Source: an uncultured Alteromonadaceae bacterium
GTDB taxonomy: Bacteria > Pseudomonadota > Gammaproteobacteria > Enterobacterales > Alteromonadaceae
Assembly (NCBI GenBank): GCA_913056495.1
Contig: CAJXMO010000001.1
Location: 1-64,000, forward strand
Length of the DNA stretch: 64,000 nucleotides
Direction of reading: 5' to 3'
The stretch's first letter is position 1. The number at the start of each line of letters is the position of its first letter. The notes beneath the pieces are model-generated. The model ran no database searches and was not told the DNA's origin. It saw nothing but the letters and a program-made list of their open reading frames with translations. A program made the position numbers and the translations under genes. Shown piece by piece: positions 45,898-55,392 of the stretch.

Positions 45898-46833
45898 TTA
45901 AGCTTGACCAAATTCCACGCCTTTTTCAATGTCACCTTGTAAAGTTGGCAACATATCGTCTAATGCTTTTTGCTCAAATGCGCTTAAAGAACCATAGTCC
46001 AAAATTGCTTCAACACCCTCTTTACCTAATTTAACCGGCTGGGCAAAGAATGGTGCATTATCACCACTACCTTGAACATATGCACATTCAATCACGTCTT
46101 CGCCAGTTAAACCTTTGATTAAAGATAAACCAAAACGAGCTGCTGCCTGACCCATAGATAAGGTTGCAGAACCACCGCCAGCTTTTGCTTCAACAACTTC
46201 AGTACCTGCGTTTTGAATGCGAGTTGTCAGACTTGCGATTTCTTCATCCGAGAAATCAACGCCTTCAATTTGTGATAATAGAGGTAAGATAGTGACACCA
46301 CTGTGACCACCGATAACATCTACCTTAATATCTTGAGTTGATTTGCCTTTAGCTTCCGCAACAAAAGTTTCAGCACGGATAACATCAAGCGTTGTAACAC
46401 CGAATAAACGCTTAGGATCATAAACGCCTGCTTTTTTCAGAACCTCAGCCGCAATCGGAACAGTCGTATTAACCGGATTCGTGATAATACCTAACAATGC
46501 TTTTGGACAAGTTTCAGCTACTTTTCCTGCCAATGTTTTAATAATGCCGGCATTGATATTAAATAAATCAGCACGGTCCATACCCGGTTTACGTGCAACA
46601 CCGGCTGAAATTAATACTACGTCAGCACCTTCTAATGCAGGTGTACAATCTTCACCGCCAAAACCTGTTACTTCAACATCAGTTGGGATATGGCTTAAAT
46701 CTTTTGCTACACCCGGGGTAACAGGTGCAATATCATATAAGCTTAATTTTGAGCCAGCAGGCAAGTTTAATTTAAGTAATAAACCTAGAGCTTGACCAAT
46801 GCCTCCAGCAGCACCAATAACAGCAACTTTCAT
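45898..46833 (-). CDS. mdh: Malate dehydrogenase (NAD)
   Basis: About 311 residues. NAD-binding GAAGGIGQ at the N-terminus, the substrate arginines in [14 protein letters not shown], the ITNPVN segment and the catalytic histidine in [14 protein letters not shown] are present. Closely similar to E. coli Mdh (312 residues); converts malate to oxaloacetate. The ATG at 46833 follows GGAG by six bases; an earlier in-frame ATG at 46845 overlaps that site. Confidence 0.96.
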   Translation of the reverse strand: MKVAVIGAAGGIGQALGLLLKLNLPAGSKLSLYDIAPVTPGVAKDLSHIPTDVEVTGFGGEDCTPALEGADVVLISAGVARKPGMDRADLFNINAGIIKTLAGKVAETCPKALLGIITNPVNTTVPIAAEVLKKAGVYDPKRLFGVTTLDVIRAETFVAEAKGKSTQDIKVDVIGGHSGVTILPLLSQIEGVDFSDEEIASLTTRIQNAGTEVVEAKAGGGSATLSMGQAAARFGLSLIKGLTGEDVIECAYVQGSGDNAPFFAQPVKLGKEGVEAILDYGSLSAFEQKALDDMLPTLQGDIEKGVEFGQA

Positions 46834-47025
46834 TGTATTCTCCATAGAAGGGTTGAACAGATATTCAAATAGTGTTTGTTATTTTCTGATTAAAGATTAA
46901 TACGAAATCGACATCCAAATAACAAAACAAATGAGTGTGAATATAAAGTAGAACAAAGATAAAAGATTGCTTAACAAATAACAATCATCTGCCCGATAAA
47001 CCTGTATTAATTTTCGCTATAATCA

Positions 47026-47586
47026 CTATTTTTTACTGACAGCCTCGTTGCCTGAATATTTTTCGAGCGAAACCCGATCCAGATCGCCAACATCTAACAT
47101 GGGCGCCGCATCAAGATGCTGTGCATCCATCATCTGAACAACTCGTTGTAACGAAGACAGGATCATCGTTTGTTCCCAGTTTTTCAAATCTTTAAACTGG
47201 CGAATGAAATGTTCCTGCAGTGGCAAGGGCGCATTCTGTAACAAGTCGCGACCCGCTTCCGTTAAATAAGCATGGACTTTACGTTTGTCGCGGTTAGAAC
47301 GTACCCGATAGACCAGTTCGCGCTTTTCGAGTCGGTCCAGTATGGTCGTCACTGTAGCCTGACTCAAGCTCACTTCGTTGGCAATTTCGCCGATAGTAAC
47401 TTCACCTTGGTCATGAATCGCTCTTAGCAGCAATAATTGTGGTGCGGTAATACCTGCGGTTTTGACTAACTGTTTTGAATGTAAGTCAGTTGCTCTTATT
47501 AATCTACGTAAGGTAATTAGCACTTCTTCAATTGGTTCTATGTTTGCCAAGGTCAAATCCAGCTCTTTGTTTGAAATGAAAGCCAT
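47026..47586 (-). CDS. ectR: MarR family transcriptional regulator, EctR-like
   Basis: About 186 residues. The winged helix spans about 45-110, with ITAPQLLLLRAIHDQGEVTI, SLSQATVTTILDRLEKRELV and the wing RSNRDKRKVHAYLTEAGRDL. The long N-terminal helix and the place beside ectABC match EctR1/CosR, repressors of ectoine genes that respond to low salt. The ATG at 47586 follows AGGA by five bases; the longer frame from 47655 overlaps the CheW gene. An 18-bp sequence that I recall as the published EctR1 operator sits at the ectA promoter. Confidence 0.85.
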   Translation of the reverse strand: MAFISNKELDLTLANIEPIEEVLITLRRLIRATDLHSKQLVKTAGITAPQLLLLRAIHDQGEVTIGEIANEVSLSQATVTTILDRLEKRELVYRVRSNRDKRKVHAYLTEAGRDLLQNAPLPLQEHFIRQFKDLKNWEQTMILSSLQRVVQMMDAQHLDAAPMLDVGDLDRVSLEKYSGNEAVSKK

Positions 47587-47599
47587 TATAGTCCTTGTT

Positions 47600-48049
47600 T
47601 TAATTTGTGGAAACCAGAGAATCCGGATCACCCGATAAACCTTGCTGGACATCAATTAAACTTTTGAAATCTACAAGAATATATAAGTGTTCTTCGGTAT
47701 TCACTGTGCCGATAATGAAATCATTGGTTTTGTCGGTTGGGCGCTCAATTTGCTCTGGCTCAACTTCAATAATCTGGTCGATGTCGTCAATACTAATCCC
47801 CAGTCTATGTTCTGACTCATCCTCAATTACGATAATATTGTTTTTAGGTGTAATGTTTTCACAACTAAATATTTTATCACCGTTTAAAATTGTTAGTACT
47901 TCGCCTCTGATACTTAAAATACCTTCAGTATTTTGATCCGCTCCAGGGAACGGATTTGCCTGCTGATAAGGCAAGATCTCCTTTATGCTGGAGATGTTGG
48001 CGCAGTACCTTTCATTCGAAATAAAAAACGAAACCCATTTATTTGTCAT
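47600..48049 (-). CDS. CheW-domain protein
   Basis: 149 residues forming a single CheW fold: WVSFFISNERYCANISSIKEILPY, GILSIRGEVLTILNGDKIF, NIIVIEDESEHRLGISIDDI and ILVDFKSLI. CheW couples chemoreceptors to CheA, or acts in related signalling arrays. No cheA or receptor gene is next to it. It lies 13 bp upstream of ectR on the same strand, divergent from ectA, so it is probably co-transcribed with the ectoine repressor from the control region that carries the EctR-like operator. Confidence 0.85.
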   Translation of the reverse strand: MTNKWVSFFISNERYCANISSIKEILPYQQANPFPGADQNTEGILSIRGEVLTILNGDKIFSCENITPKNNIIVIEDESEHRLGISIDDIDQIIEVEPEQIERPTDKTNDFIIGTVNTEEHLYILVDFKSLIDVQQGLSGDPDSLVSTN

Positions 48050-48077
48050 AAAACCATCAAAAATATTAAACTGGAAA

Positions 48078-48106
48078 TTTGCATATTATTTAGTGTACTA
48101 TATAAA
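48078..48106 (+). promoter_or_regulatory. ectA promoter with EctR1-type operator
   Basis: TTTGCA (48078-48083), a 17-bp spacer and TATAAA (48101-48106) form a usable promoter. The sequence TATTTAGT-GT-ACTATATA (48087-48104) covers the spacer and part of the -10. As far as I recall, these 18 bases are the pseudopalindrome footprinted by EctR1 in the methanotroph Methylotuvimicrobium alcaliphilum. A repressor bound here would block RNA polymerase. Confidence 0.75.
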
Positions 48107-48116
48107 TAAATGTTTA

Positions 48117-48138
48117 GACATCAAAATAAATTGATGTC
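48117..48138. promoter_or_regulatory. Perfect inverted repeat in the ectA leader
   Basis: GACATCAA-AATAAA-TTGATGTC, eight-base arms with a six-base spacer, between the predicted transcription start and ectA. It may be a second regulator site or an mRNA hairpin. Confidence 0.5.
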
Positions 48139-48150
48139 ATTAAAAATTAA

Positions 48151-48723
48151 ATGGGTGAGCTCATTTTGATTAAAAACCAAGAAAAAGTTGCGGCTTCAAC
48201 AACTCAAAAAGCAGAAGCAATTAGTTTCAGACATCCAGTCGCAGAAGACGGTTATGCAGTCAATCAATTGATTGCAGCCTGCCCACCACTTGATACCAAC
48301 TCTGCTTATTGCAATCTTTTACAATGTTCGCATTTTGCGGACACCTGTGTCGTTGCTGAGTTAGATGGAGAAATAGTTGGTTGGGTTTCTGCTTATATAG
48401 AGCCGAAGAATCCTGAAAATTTATTCATCTGGCAAATGGCGGTATCAGAAAAAGCGCGTGGCTGTGCACTAGCGCAACGCATGCTGATGTTTTTATTAGG
48501 TCAGCGCCAGTGCAGCGCCACACGTTTTGTTGAAACAACAATCACTGCAGATAATTCAGCTTCACGCCGAGTATTTCAAAAGCTTGCTGAAAGCTTTGAT
48601 ACGGATTGTGTTGAGTCAGTTATGTTTTCTAAAGAAGTGCATTTTGCAAATAAACATAACACTGAGTTCTTGTTTCAAATTGGCCCAATTACGGCTGAAC
48701 AACTGCAACAAATTAAATCCTAA
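48151..48723 (+). CDS. ectA: L-2,4-diaminobutyrate acetyltransferase
   Basis: About 190 residues, GNAT fold. [48 protein letters not shown] and [19 protein letters not shown] (acetyl-CoA loop) are typical of EctA. It acetylates L-2,4-diaminobutyrate, the second step of ectoine synthesis. The start is ambiguous: the ATG at 48151 has no ribosome binding site, while a TTG at 48166 follows GGTGAG. ectB begins 11 bp downstream. Confidence 0.93.
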   Translation: MGELILIKNQEKVAASTTQKAEAISFRHPVAEDGYAVNQLIAACPPLDTNSAYCNLLQCSHFADTCVVAELDGEIVGWVSAYIEPKNPENLFIWQMAVSEKARGCALAQRMLMFLLGQRQCSATRFVETTITADNSASRRVFQKLAESFDTDCVESVMFSKEVHFANKHNTEFLFQIGPITAEQLQQIKS

Positions 48724-48734
48724 GAGAGGATCAT

Positions 48735-50006
48735 ATGAGTATTTTCAAGAAGATGGAATCTAATGTTCAGTGTTATGCTAATTCGTTTCCGGTCACTTTT
48801 AACCGGGCGCAAGGGGCACATTTATTTACTGAATCTGGTGAGCAGTATTTAGATTTTTTAGCGGGCGCAGGTTCGCTGAACTATGGACATAATCAACCAG
48901 AAATAAAACAAGCTTTAGTCGATTACATTATGCAAGACGGTATTACGCATGGGTTAGATATGCATACTGAAGCTAAAGCTGAGTTTTTAAATACACTCGA
49001 ATCTGTCATTTTACAACCGAGAGGCCTGGACTATAAAGTTCAGTTTACCGGTCCTACCGGTGCAAATGCGGTTGAAGCAGCATTAAAGCTGGCTCGTAAA
49101 GTAACCGGCCGAACAAATATTATTTCGTTCACTAATGGTTTTCACGGCGTTACTTTAGGCGCTGTATCTGCAACGGGTAACCAGCATCACAGAGGTGGCG
49201 CGAGCATTCCTTTATCGGGTGTGACTCGTATGCCGTATTGTGGCTATTATGGTCACAATGCCGATACGATTAAAATGATAGATAAGCAGTTGTCAGACCC
49301 ATCCAGTGGTGTCGATGCACCTGCTGCTTTTATTGTTGAAGTGGTGCAAGGTGAAGGTGGCTTGAATGTAGCAACCAACGACTGGTTACAGGGTTTACAG
49401 GCACTGGCTAAAAAACATGGTGCTTTATTAATTGTTGATGATATTCAGGCGGGTTGCGGTCGAACTGGCAGCTTCTTTAGTTTTGAAGAGTCAGGCATTA
49501 AGCCTGATATTATCACCTTATCTAAATCATTGAGTGGCTTTGGTTTACCATTAGCTGTGGTGTTATTGAAGCCAGAGTTAGATGAGTGGGCACCGGGTGA
49601 GCACAACGGTACTTTCCGTGGTAATAATCATGCATTTATTACCTCAGCAGCTGCATTAAAGCAGTATTGGTCTGACGATACGTTTGAAAAAGAAATTGCA
49701 GAAAAATCTCAAATTGTACGAGATTACTTTCAAATGGTCGTAGATGAATTAGGTGTGACTCATGCCAGAGTAAAAGGCCGCGGTATGATGCAGGGTATCG
49801 AGTTTAGAAACGGTGAAATTGCAGACCGTATCACAGCGAAGGCGTTTGAAAATAATCTGGTTATTGAAACCGCGGGTAATAAAGGACAAATCGTAAAGTG
49901 CTTCTGCCCGCTAACGATTAGCAAAGAAGATTTGACTAAAGGTTTGGATATTTTATTAGATGCGATTTCAGCAGAGTTTAAAACAGAACTTAAATTAGCA
50001 AGTTAA
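48735..50006 (+). CDS. ectB: Diaminobutyrate-2-oxoglutarate transaminase
   Basis: 423 residues, class III PLP aminotransferase: [20 protein letters not shown] (phosphate binding), [20 protein letters not shown] and the lysine in [15 protein letters not shown]. EctB makes L-2,4-diaminobutyrate from aspartate semialdehyde, the first committed step. GAGAGGATCAT precedes the start. Confidence 0.97.
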   Translation: MSIFKKMESNVQCYANSFPVTFNRAQGAHLFTESGEQYLDFLAGAGSLNYGHNQPEIKQALVDYIMQDGITHGLDMHTEAKAEFLNTLESVILQPRGLDYKVQFTGPTGANAVEAALKLARKVTGRTNIISFTNGFHGVTLGAVSATGNQHHRGGASIPLSGVTRMPYCGYYGHNADTIKMIDKQLSDPSSGVDAPAAFIVEVVQGEGGLNVATNDWLQGLQALAKKHGALLIVDDIQAGCGRTGSFFSFEESGIKPDIITLSKSLSGFGLPLAVVLLKPELDEWAPGEHNGTFRGNNHAFITSAAALKQYWSDDTFEKEIAEKSQIVRDYFQMVVDELGVTHARVKGRGMMQGIEFRNGEIADRITAKAFENNLVIETAGNKGQIVKCFCPLTISKEDLTKGLDILLDAISAEFKTELKLAS

Positions 50007-50018
50007 GGTATAGAGTTA

Positions 50019-50420
50019 ATGATTGTTAGAAAATTACAAGATGCAGAAAAGACCGACCGTAAAATTGTAAGTGAAGGTTGGGACAGTACTCGTTTATGTT
50101 TAAAAAACGATAATATGGGTTTTTCATTCCATATTACAACTATCTATCGTGGTGCTGAGTTGCCTTTACATTATCAAAACCACCTAGAGTCGGTTTATTG
50201 TGTTTCTGGTGAAGGTTCAATTGAAGATTTAGCAACAGGCGAAATTCATCCGATTGAGCCAGGTGTTATCTATCTTTTAGATAAACATGACAAGCATATC
50301 TTGCGTGCTACTCAGGAAATGAAAATGGCATGTGTATTTAATCCGCCATTAAATGGTAAAGAAGTGCATGATGCGTCTGGCGCTTACCCGCTTGATGCAG
50401 AAGAAGTTAGCGACAACTAA
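50019..50420 (+). CDS. ectC: L-ectoine synthase
   Basis: 133 residues, cupin fold. [21 protein letters not shown], then [20 protein letters not shown] and the sequence [19 protein letters not shown] are the EctC signature. It closes the ring of N-acetyl-diaminobutyrate to ectoine. No ectD hydroxylase gene is found in the window, so ectoine rather than hydroxyectoine is the expected product. Confidence 0.97.
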   Translation: MIVRKLQDAEKTDRKIVSEGWDSTRLCLKNDNMGFSFHITTIYRGAELPLHYQNHLESVYCVSGEGSIEDLATGEIHPIEPGVIYLLDKHDKHILRATQEMKMACVFNPPLNGKEVHDASGAYPLDAEEVSDN

Positions 50421-50534
50421 GCTAACCTGTTCCGGGCTGGTTGTGGCTGAGTTATGTTTACTTTAACGCGGGTAAATCCGCTTGCTGAACATGCATCGAT
50501 TGAACAGGTACCAGCGAGTCGCCGGAAATATTTG

Positions 50535-50562
50535 AGCAGATGTGTTTTTATTCACATCTGCT
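50535..50562 (+). terminator. Strong hairpin between ectC and ask
   Basis: AGCAGATGTG (50535-50544) / CACATCTGCT (50553-50562) with loop TTTTTATT. No T-run follows, so it may be an mRNA stabiliser or partial terminator that lowers ask relative to ectABC. Confidence 0.5.
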
Positions 50563-50618
50563 ACTCTCTACTCACGATATTTCATATTCTAAATTAGCTA
50601 ATTTAAAGACTTTATATT

Positions 50619-52082
50619 ATGACAAGTTCAAATCTTCATACGGTTGAAAAAATCGGTGGTACCTCAATGAGCGATTATCCCGCGGTTAGGGATAATATAA
50701 TGCTTAATAAGTTACTTAAAAATCCATATCAGCGGGTATTTGTTGTATCGGCTTATGGCGGTTTAACTAACTTATTATTAGAACATAAAAAGACAGCAGA
50801 GCCAGGCATTTATGGTCGATTTGCGTTGGCAGAAGAAGAGCAATCCTGGATTGAAGCTTTTGAGCTGGTGAAAGACAAAATGTTATCTATCAATACGGAA
50901 TTGTTTGGTGATGACAGTAAATTAAAAGAAAAAGCAGACAAGTTTATTTTACGCCGCTTAACAGATGCCGAGCGTGTTTTGGCTGATCTAAGCAGCTTAT
51001 GTCAGCACGGCCACTTTGAACTGGCTGATCATTTATTAAAAGTACGTGAAATGCTGGCCAGTATAGGTGAAGCACACAGTGCATTTAACTTGACGCATTT
51101 ATTGCAAAAAGAAGGTATTAATGCGGTATTTGTTGATTTGACTGGCTGGGATGTTGATAAAGCGGTTGATATGGACGAGCTGATCAAAGAAAAGTTCTGG
51201 TCACTGGATTTATCAAAATGTTTACCGATAGCTACCGGTTATTGCCACAGTGAAAAAGGTTTGATGGCAACATTCGATCGTGGCTATAGTGAAATGACGT
51301 TTAGTCGAATTGCGGTTCTAACAAAAGCTAAAGAAGCTGTAATTCATAAAGAATATCACCTGAGTAGTGCCGACCCTAAGTTGGTTGGTCTGGAGAAAGT
51401 GGTACCTATTGGTCTAACGAATTATGACGTTGCTGATCAGCTCGCGAATCTGGGGATGGAAGCTATTCACCCAAGAGCGGCAAAAGGATTACGTCAGTCA
51501 GAGATTCCATTACGGGTTAAAAATACTTTTGAACCTGAACATAAGGGTACGTTAATCACTTCAACTTATATTAGTGATAAGCCTAAAGTAGAAATTATTG
51601 CGGGTCGCGAGAAGGTCTATGCTTTTGAATTGTTTGATCAGGACATGATGGGACAGGTAGACAGGTTTGACCGCAAAACGTTAGAACTGATTAATGAGCT
51701 TAAAATGCAGATGGTCAGTAAAGATGTTACAGCAAACAGTATTACCCATTATATGAGCTGTAATCTGAAAAAAGCGAAACGTTTGCAAACCTTGCTGGAA
51801 AAGGCTTTTCCAGAAGCAGAAGTTAATGTACGTAAAGTGTGTATCGTTTCTGCAATTGGCAGTGATATGCAAGAAGCCGGAATGTTGGCTCGTGCTGTTG
51901 CTGCTATTGCTGAAAAAGGCATTAGCATTCAGGCTCTGCACCAGTCGATGCGTCAGGTTGATATTCAGTTTGTTCTGGATCAAAGCCACTTTGACACCGC
52001 CGTTGTTGCGCTGCATAAACATTTAGTTGAGTCTGATAATGCATCAGCTGGAGTTCTGCTTGATAGCCCAGCGTCAGTATAA
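50619..52082 (+). CDS. ask: Ectoine-cluster aspartate kinase
   Basis: 487 residues. VEKIGGTSMSDYP (kinase KxGGTS), FDRGYSEMTFSRIA, and two C-terminal ACT domains (about 340-480, VCIVSAIGSDMQEAGMLARA). This sequence type is Ask_Ect, the specialised aspartokinase of ectoine clusters, thought to escape feedback inhibition by lysine and threonine. It lies 199 bp after ectC across a strong hairpin. Confidence 0.94.
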   Translation: MTSSNLHTVEKIGGTSMSDYPAVRDNIMLNKLLKNPYQRVFVVSAYGGLTNLLLEHKKTAEPGIYGRFALAEEEQSWIEAFELVKDKMLSINTELFGDDSKLKEKADKFILRRLTDAERVLADLSSLCQHGHFELADHLLKVREMLASIGEAHSAFNLTHLLQKEGINAVFVDLTGWDVDKAVDMDELIKEKFWSLDLSKCLPIATGYCHSEKGLMATFDRGYSEMTFSRIAVLTKAKEAVIHKEYHLSSADPKLVGLEKVVPIGLTNYDVADQLANLGMEAIHPRAAKGLRQSEIPLRVKNTFEPEHKGTLITSTYISDKPKVEIIAGREKVYAFELFDQDMMGQVDRFDRKTLELINELKMQMVSKDVTANSITHYMSCNLKKAKRLQTLLEKAFPEAEVNVRKVCIVSAIGSDMQEAGMLARAVAAIAEKGISIQALHQSMRQVDIQFVLDQSHFDTAVVALHKHLVESDNASAGVLLDSPASV

Positions 52083-52725
52083 AACGACAAAACTAAAAAC
52101 CAGTCAGGATCATTTTTGGGCTTACGGCGTCAATATCGTAAAACCTAATCATAATCTGGTTGACAGTATCAAAGCCGAGGGGTTTACCCCTCAGTGCTTT
52201 GGCTCAAAAGTCTGGCAATCTAATTTTTTATTAATGGATTTGCTATCAAAGCTTTCACTTAAAAGTTCTCTGAATGTACTTGAAATCGGCGCTGGCTGGG
52301 GTGCATTAAGTGTCTTTTTAAGTAAACACTTTGACGCTGATGTGGTTGCTAGTGACCTTGATCAGAACGTTAGGCCTTATCAACAAATGCTGGCTGACAG
52401 AAACCATACTCAAGTGGGCAGCCAAACCATCCGCATTAATGAAATTACCGAACACACACTTAACCATTTAGATCTGATTGTTGCATCAGATATTTGCTAC
52501 GACCTGGAAACCAAAAACGAACTATTAGAACTGGTTGAGCATGTTGCCTGTCGAAGCGATGTGGTCATGTTATTAGCTGATGTTGGCCGTAAAGCTTTTG
52601 TCCGGCTGAGCGAAGACAGTGACAATTTAATTGATGTTGAAGTGAATGCTTATTCAATTGAACAGCCAATGGCACTGGATGGATATATATTAAGTGTAAA
52701 CAATATACAGGAGTTGTTATGTTAA
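52039..52725 (+). CDS. Class I SAM-dependent methyltransferase
   Basis: About 228 residues with a Rossmann methyltransferase core: motif I VLEIGAGWGALSVFLSKHF, acidic loop VVASDLDQNVRP and a post-motif LIVASDICYDLETKNELLEL. The DxCY sequence recalls METTL21/Nnt1-like lysine methyltransferases, but the substrate is unknown. It starts inside the end of ask (44 bp overlap) and its stop overlaps the symporter start, so it is translationally coupled on both sides. This argues for a role tied to ectoine production or uptake. Confidence 0.75.
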   Translation: MHQLEFCLIAQRQYKTTKLKTSQDHFWAYGVNIVKPNHNLVDSIKAEGFTPQCFGSKVWQSNFLLMDLLSKLSLKSSLNVLEIGAGWGALSVFLSKHFDADVVASDLDQNVRPYQQMLADRNHTQVGSQTIRINEITEHTLNHLDLIVASDICYDLETKNELLELVEHVACRSDVVMLLADVGRKAFVRLSEDSDNLIDVEVNAYSIEQPMALDGYILSVNNIQELLC

Positions 52726-54131
52726 TCAGCTTTATTATTTTTATGAGCTGTTTTGCGCTTATTGGTTTGAGTGCGGCTAAGTTTGCCCGGAAAAGTAAAG
52801 ATGATTATTACCTGGCAGGGCGCAGTGTTTCAGCCTGGCTAACTGGTTTATCTGCGGTAGCAACAAACAACAGTGGTTATATGTTTATCGGCGTCATTGG
52901 ATATACTTATCACTCCGGTTTTGCTGCTATCTGGCTTATGTTAGGCTGGATTGTCGGTGATATTATCGCATCATTTTATATTCATCCACATGTGCAAAAA
53001 CAAGCGTCTAAACACAATGCGGTATCCGTTATGTCACTGGTTAGCTTATGGCAGGATAAAGCTCATCCGGTGTTGAGACGCCTTCTGGCTTGGTCTGCAT
53101 TGATTTTAATGATGTCGTATGCTGCAGCGCAGTTTTTAGCCGGAAGTAAAGCTTTACATGTTTTATTGGACTGGCCTATCTGGATGGGGGTGGTCATGGT
53201 TGCTGTACTGGTTGCAGCTTACTGTTTCTCCGGGGGGATCCGGGCTTCTATCTGGACTGATGCAGCGCAATCTTTTGTGATGGTTGGCGCCATGTCGATA
53301 TTGTTGTTTACCGCTATCCAACACCAGGGGGGGGTAAACTCAGTATGGCAACAGCTTCAGGCCGTCCCGAATTTTATGAATATGCAGCCGGAGGGGCTGT
53401 TTTTGCCGGGGTGGTCCGGTGTATTGGCTTTCACATTCGGCTGGCTGGTAGCTGGGTTTTCCGTGGTTGGTCAGCCGCATGTAATGGTAAGATTCATCGC
53501 ATTAGGTGGCGAGCAAAAAATGTCAACCGTGCGGGTTTGGTATTATGTCTGGTTTACTGTTTTTTATTTAATGGCAACCGGTGTCGGTATGCTAAGTCGC
53601 TTGATTTTAGATAACACAGCTACATTTGATGCTGAATTGGCACTGCCGCTAATTTCGGTCGAATTATTGCCGGACTGGTTAGTCGGTTTAATTTTAGCGG
53701 GTATTTTTGCAGCGACTCTATCTACCGCCGATTCGCTTATCTTAAGTTGCTCTGCTGCTTTCACTCAGGATGCATTTAAAGAGAAAATTTTAAACACTAA
53801 ACTGATTAAATCCGCCACTTTAGTGATAACCTTGATCACATTGTTAATTGCACTCTATGCTAAACAAAGTGTATTTAGTCTGGTTGTATTTTCATGGTCT
53901 GCTTTGGGCTGTGCTATTGCACCTTTATTAATCGGCTTTATACGTGGCTGGAGAATCAGCCAGACTGGCGCTATTTTTGTTGTTATTATCAGTGTGGGCA
54001 GTAGTATCCTTTGGCGCTATTTGGGTCTGCATAATGACCTTTACGAAGGGGTTGTCGGTATATTGCTGGGGTTAATTTGTTTTGCCTTGCTCAATCAATT
54101 CTCTAAACGTGAGCAAGCTCAGCAAGTATAA
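52719..54131 (+). CDS. Sodium:solute symporter family protein
   Basis: 470 residues, about 12 to 13 membrane helices, SSS family. DDYYLAGRSVSAWLTGLSAVATNNSGYMFIG contains the sodium-site region, and ILAGIFAATLSTADSLILSCSAAF is the family's helix 8 signature. It is closest in look to PutP/PanF-type symporters. In this operon position it probably imports ectoine or another compatible solute, which is inference. AGGAG precedes the ATG at 52719, which overlaps the methyltransferase gene. Confidence 0.9.
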   Translation: MLISFIIFMSCFALIGLSAAKFARKSKDDYYLAGRSVSAWLTGLSAVATNNSGYMFIGVIGYTYHSGFAAIWLMLGWIVGDIIASFYIHPHVQKQASKHNAVSVMSLVSLWQDKAHPVLRRLLAWSALILMMSYAAAQFLAGSKALHVLLDWPIWMGVVMVAVLVAAYCFSGGIRASIWTDAAQSFVMVGAMSILLFTAIQHQGGVNSVWQQLQAVPNFMNMQPEGLFLPGWSGVLAFTFGWLVAGFSVVGQPHVMVRFIALGGEQKMSTVRVWYYVWFTVFYLMATGVGMLSRLILDNTATFDAELALPLISVELLPDWLVGLILAGIFAATLSTADSLILSCSAAFTQDAFKEKILNTKLIKSATLVITLITLLIALYAKQSVFSLVVFSWSALGCAIAPLLIGFIRGWRISQTGAIFVVIISVGSSILWRYLGLHNDLYEGVVGILLGLICFALLNQFSKREQAQQV

Positions 54132-54146
54132 AATTAGGATAGATTG

Positions 54147-55049
54147 ATGAAATTCATATTACCATTTTTGTATGGGGTATTTTTTTTCAGTTGTGGTGTG
54201 ATTGCTGAGCCACAGACGCAGGATAAACCCGCGTCGGATTCAAACATGCAGCAAGCTGAGCAAAAAGTGGAAACACTGAAAGAGCCTTTATATACGCCTT
54301 TTATTGAACGCTATGTGTTGGATGAAATTAAAAGTTTACGTCAGGACCAGCTTTTGATGCGTTCTGAGATGATAGACAAAATAGCCAATACCAAATTAGA
54401 ATCATCTGACAGAGCTTTACGCTATACGGCTGATACTGTTAATAACGTCTTTTTCATTATCACCGCAGCGGCTTCCGTATTGGTCTTAATGGGTTGGCGC
54501 TCGCTACGTGATATTCAAACCCAGATTGAAGATCATGTCAGCCAGAAGGTCGCTAAAGTCAGTCAGGAATATGAGCATCGTTTAAAAGACGTGGAAGAAA
54601 AACTTAAGCGACGTTCTGAGCAAATCATTCTCGCTCAGGAAGAAATATCTCTATCTAATCAGCTACATGCACTTTGGATGCGAGCCGGGCTTGAAACCAA
54701 TCCTCAGCAGAAAGTTAAGATTTACGATGAAATTCTTGAACTCAATAGCGAAGATGTTGAAGCGATAACTTATAAAGCCGATGCAGTCATTGAATTAGGT
54801 GAATGTGAATGGGCACTGAGTTTATCCAGTAAAGCGATAGAGCTTGATGTTAATTATGCGTTGGCATACTGGCAACGCGCCTGTGCTGAAGCTGCGCTAG
54901 GGCAGGCTGAAGCCGCTATGCTTGATATTCAAATCGCATTGGAAAAGTCACCATCGTTAATGACTGAACTGCCGGTTGAAACCATGTTTGAAAGCCTGTA
55001 TGAATTGGAAGAGTTTCAAAATCTACTCGACAAGGTTGCGAGCGCTTAA
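54147..55049 (+). CDS. Membrane-anchored TPR protein
   Basis: About 300 residues: a signal peptide (MKFILPFLYGVFFFSCGVIA), a charged region, a membrane helix near residues 102-122 (NVFFIITAAASVLVLMGW), a coiled coil (about 128-170) and tetratricopeptide repeats (about 180-275, with YKADAVIELGECEWALSLSS and YWQRACAEAALGQAEAAMLD). The TPR part would be cytosolic and could bind a partner. The ATG at 54147 follows AGGA by seven bases. Same direction as and 15 bp after the symporter gene. Function not known. Confidence 0.7.
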   Translation: MKFILPFLYGVFFFSCGVIAEPQTQDKPASDSNMQQAEQKVETLKEPLYTPFIERYVLDEIKSLRQDQLLMRSEMIDKIANTKLESSDRALRYTADTVNNVFFIITAAASVLVLMGWRSLRDIQTQIEDHVSQKVAKVSQEYEHRLKDVEEKLKRRSEQIILAQEEISLSNQLHALWMRAGLETNPQQKVKIYDEILELNSEDVEAITYKADAVIELGECEWALSLSSKAIELDVNYALAYWQRACAEAALGQAEAAMLDIQIALEKSPSLMTELPVETMFESLYELEEFQNLLDKVASA

Positions 55050-55106
55050 AACTGAGTCTAGTCTTAAAGACCGGATTCAATTTAATAGAGCTTGGTGGTA
55101 AAAAAT

Positions 55107-55307
55107 ATGGAGCAGATGTGGCAAAGAAGCTTAAAAATCGCCTGTGCAGTTATGCTGATTGTGCTGGTTTTCCAGCTATTATTTATAGAAGCAAACAAAG
55201 TTGACTGGCTTGCAATTCCGTTTTCAGGATTATTATATTTGGCGATCATTTATCTAGTCAGTCAGTTTAAAAAATCAGAAACTCATATATCCTCAGATTT
55301 AGATTGA
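55107..55307 (+). CDS. Small two-helix membrane protein
   Basis: About 66 residues (MEQMWQRSLKIACAVMLIVL onward) with two hydrophobic helices and a charged tail. The ATG at 55107 is preceded by GGTGGT. It lies 57 bp behind the TPR gene and ends before a strong terminator, so it is the probable last gene of the ectoine-region transcript. Not recognised. Confidence 0.5.
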   Translation: MEQMWQRSLKIACAVMLIVLVFQLLFIEANKVDWLAIPFSGLLYLAIIYLVSQFKKSETHISSDLD

Positions 55308-55360
55308 TGGTGTCACTTGAGGTTATTTAAATCTATTTAATGATGCCTGTCTGTTCAATA

Positions 55361-55388
55361 AAAGGCCCTAATTTGATTAGGGCCTTTT
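55361..55388. terminator. Bidirectional terminator ending the ectoine region
   Basis: AAAGGCCCTAAT-TTG-ATTAGGGCCTTTTTT, a perfect twelve-base stem followed by T residues; on the minus strand it serves hslO. Confidence 0.93.
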
Positions 55389-55392
55389 TTAT

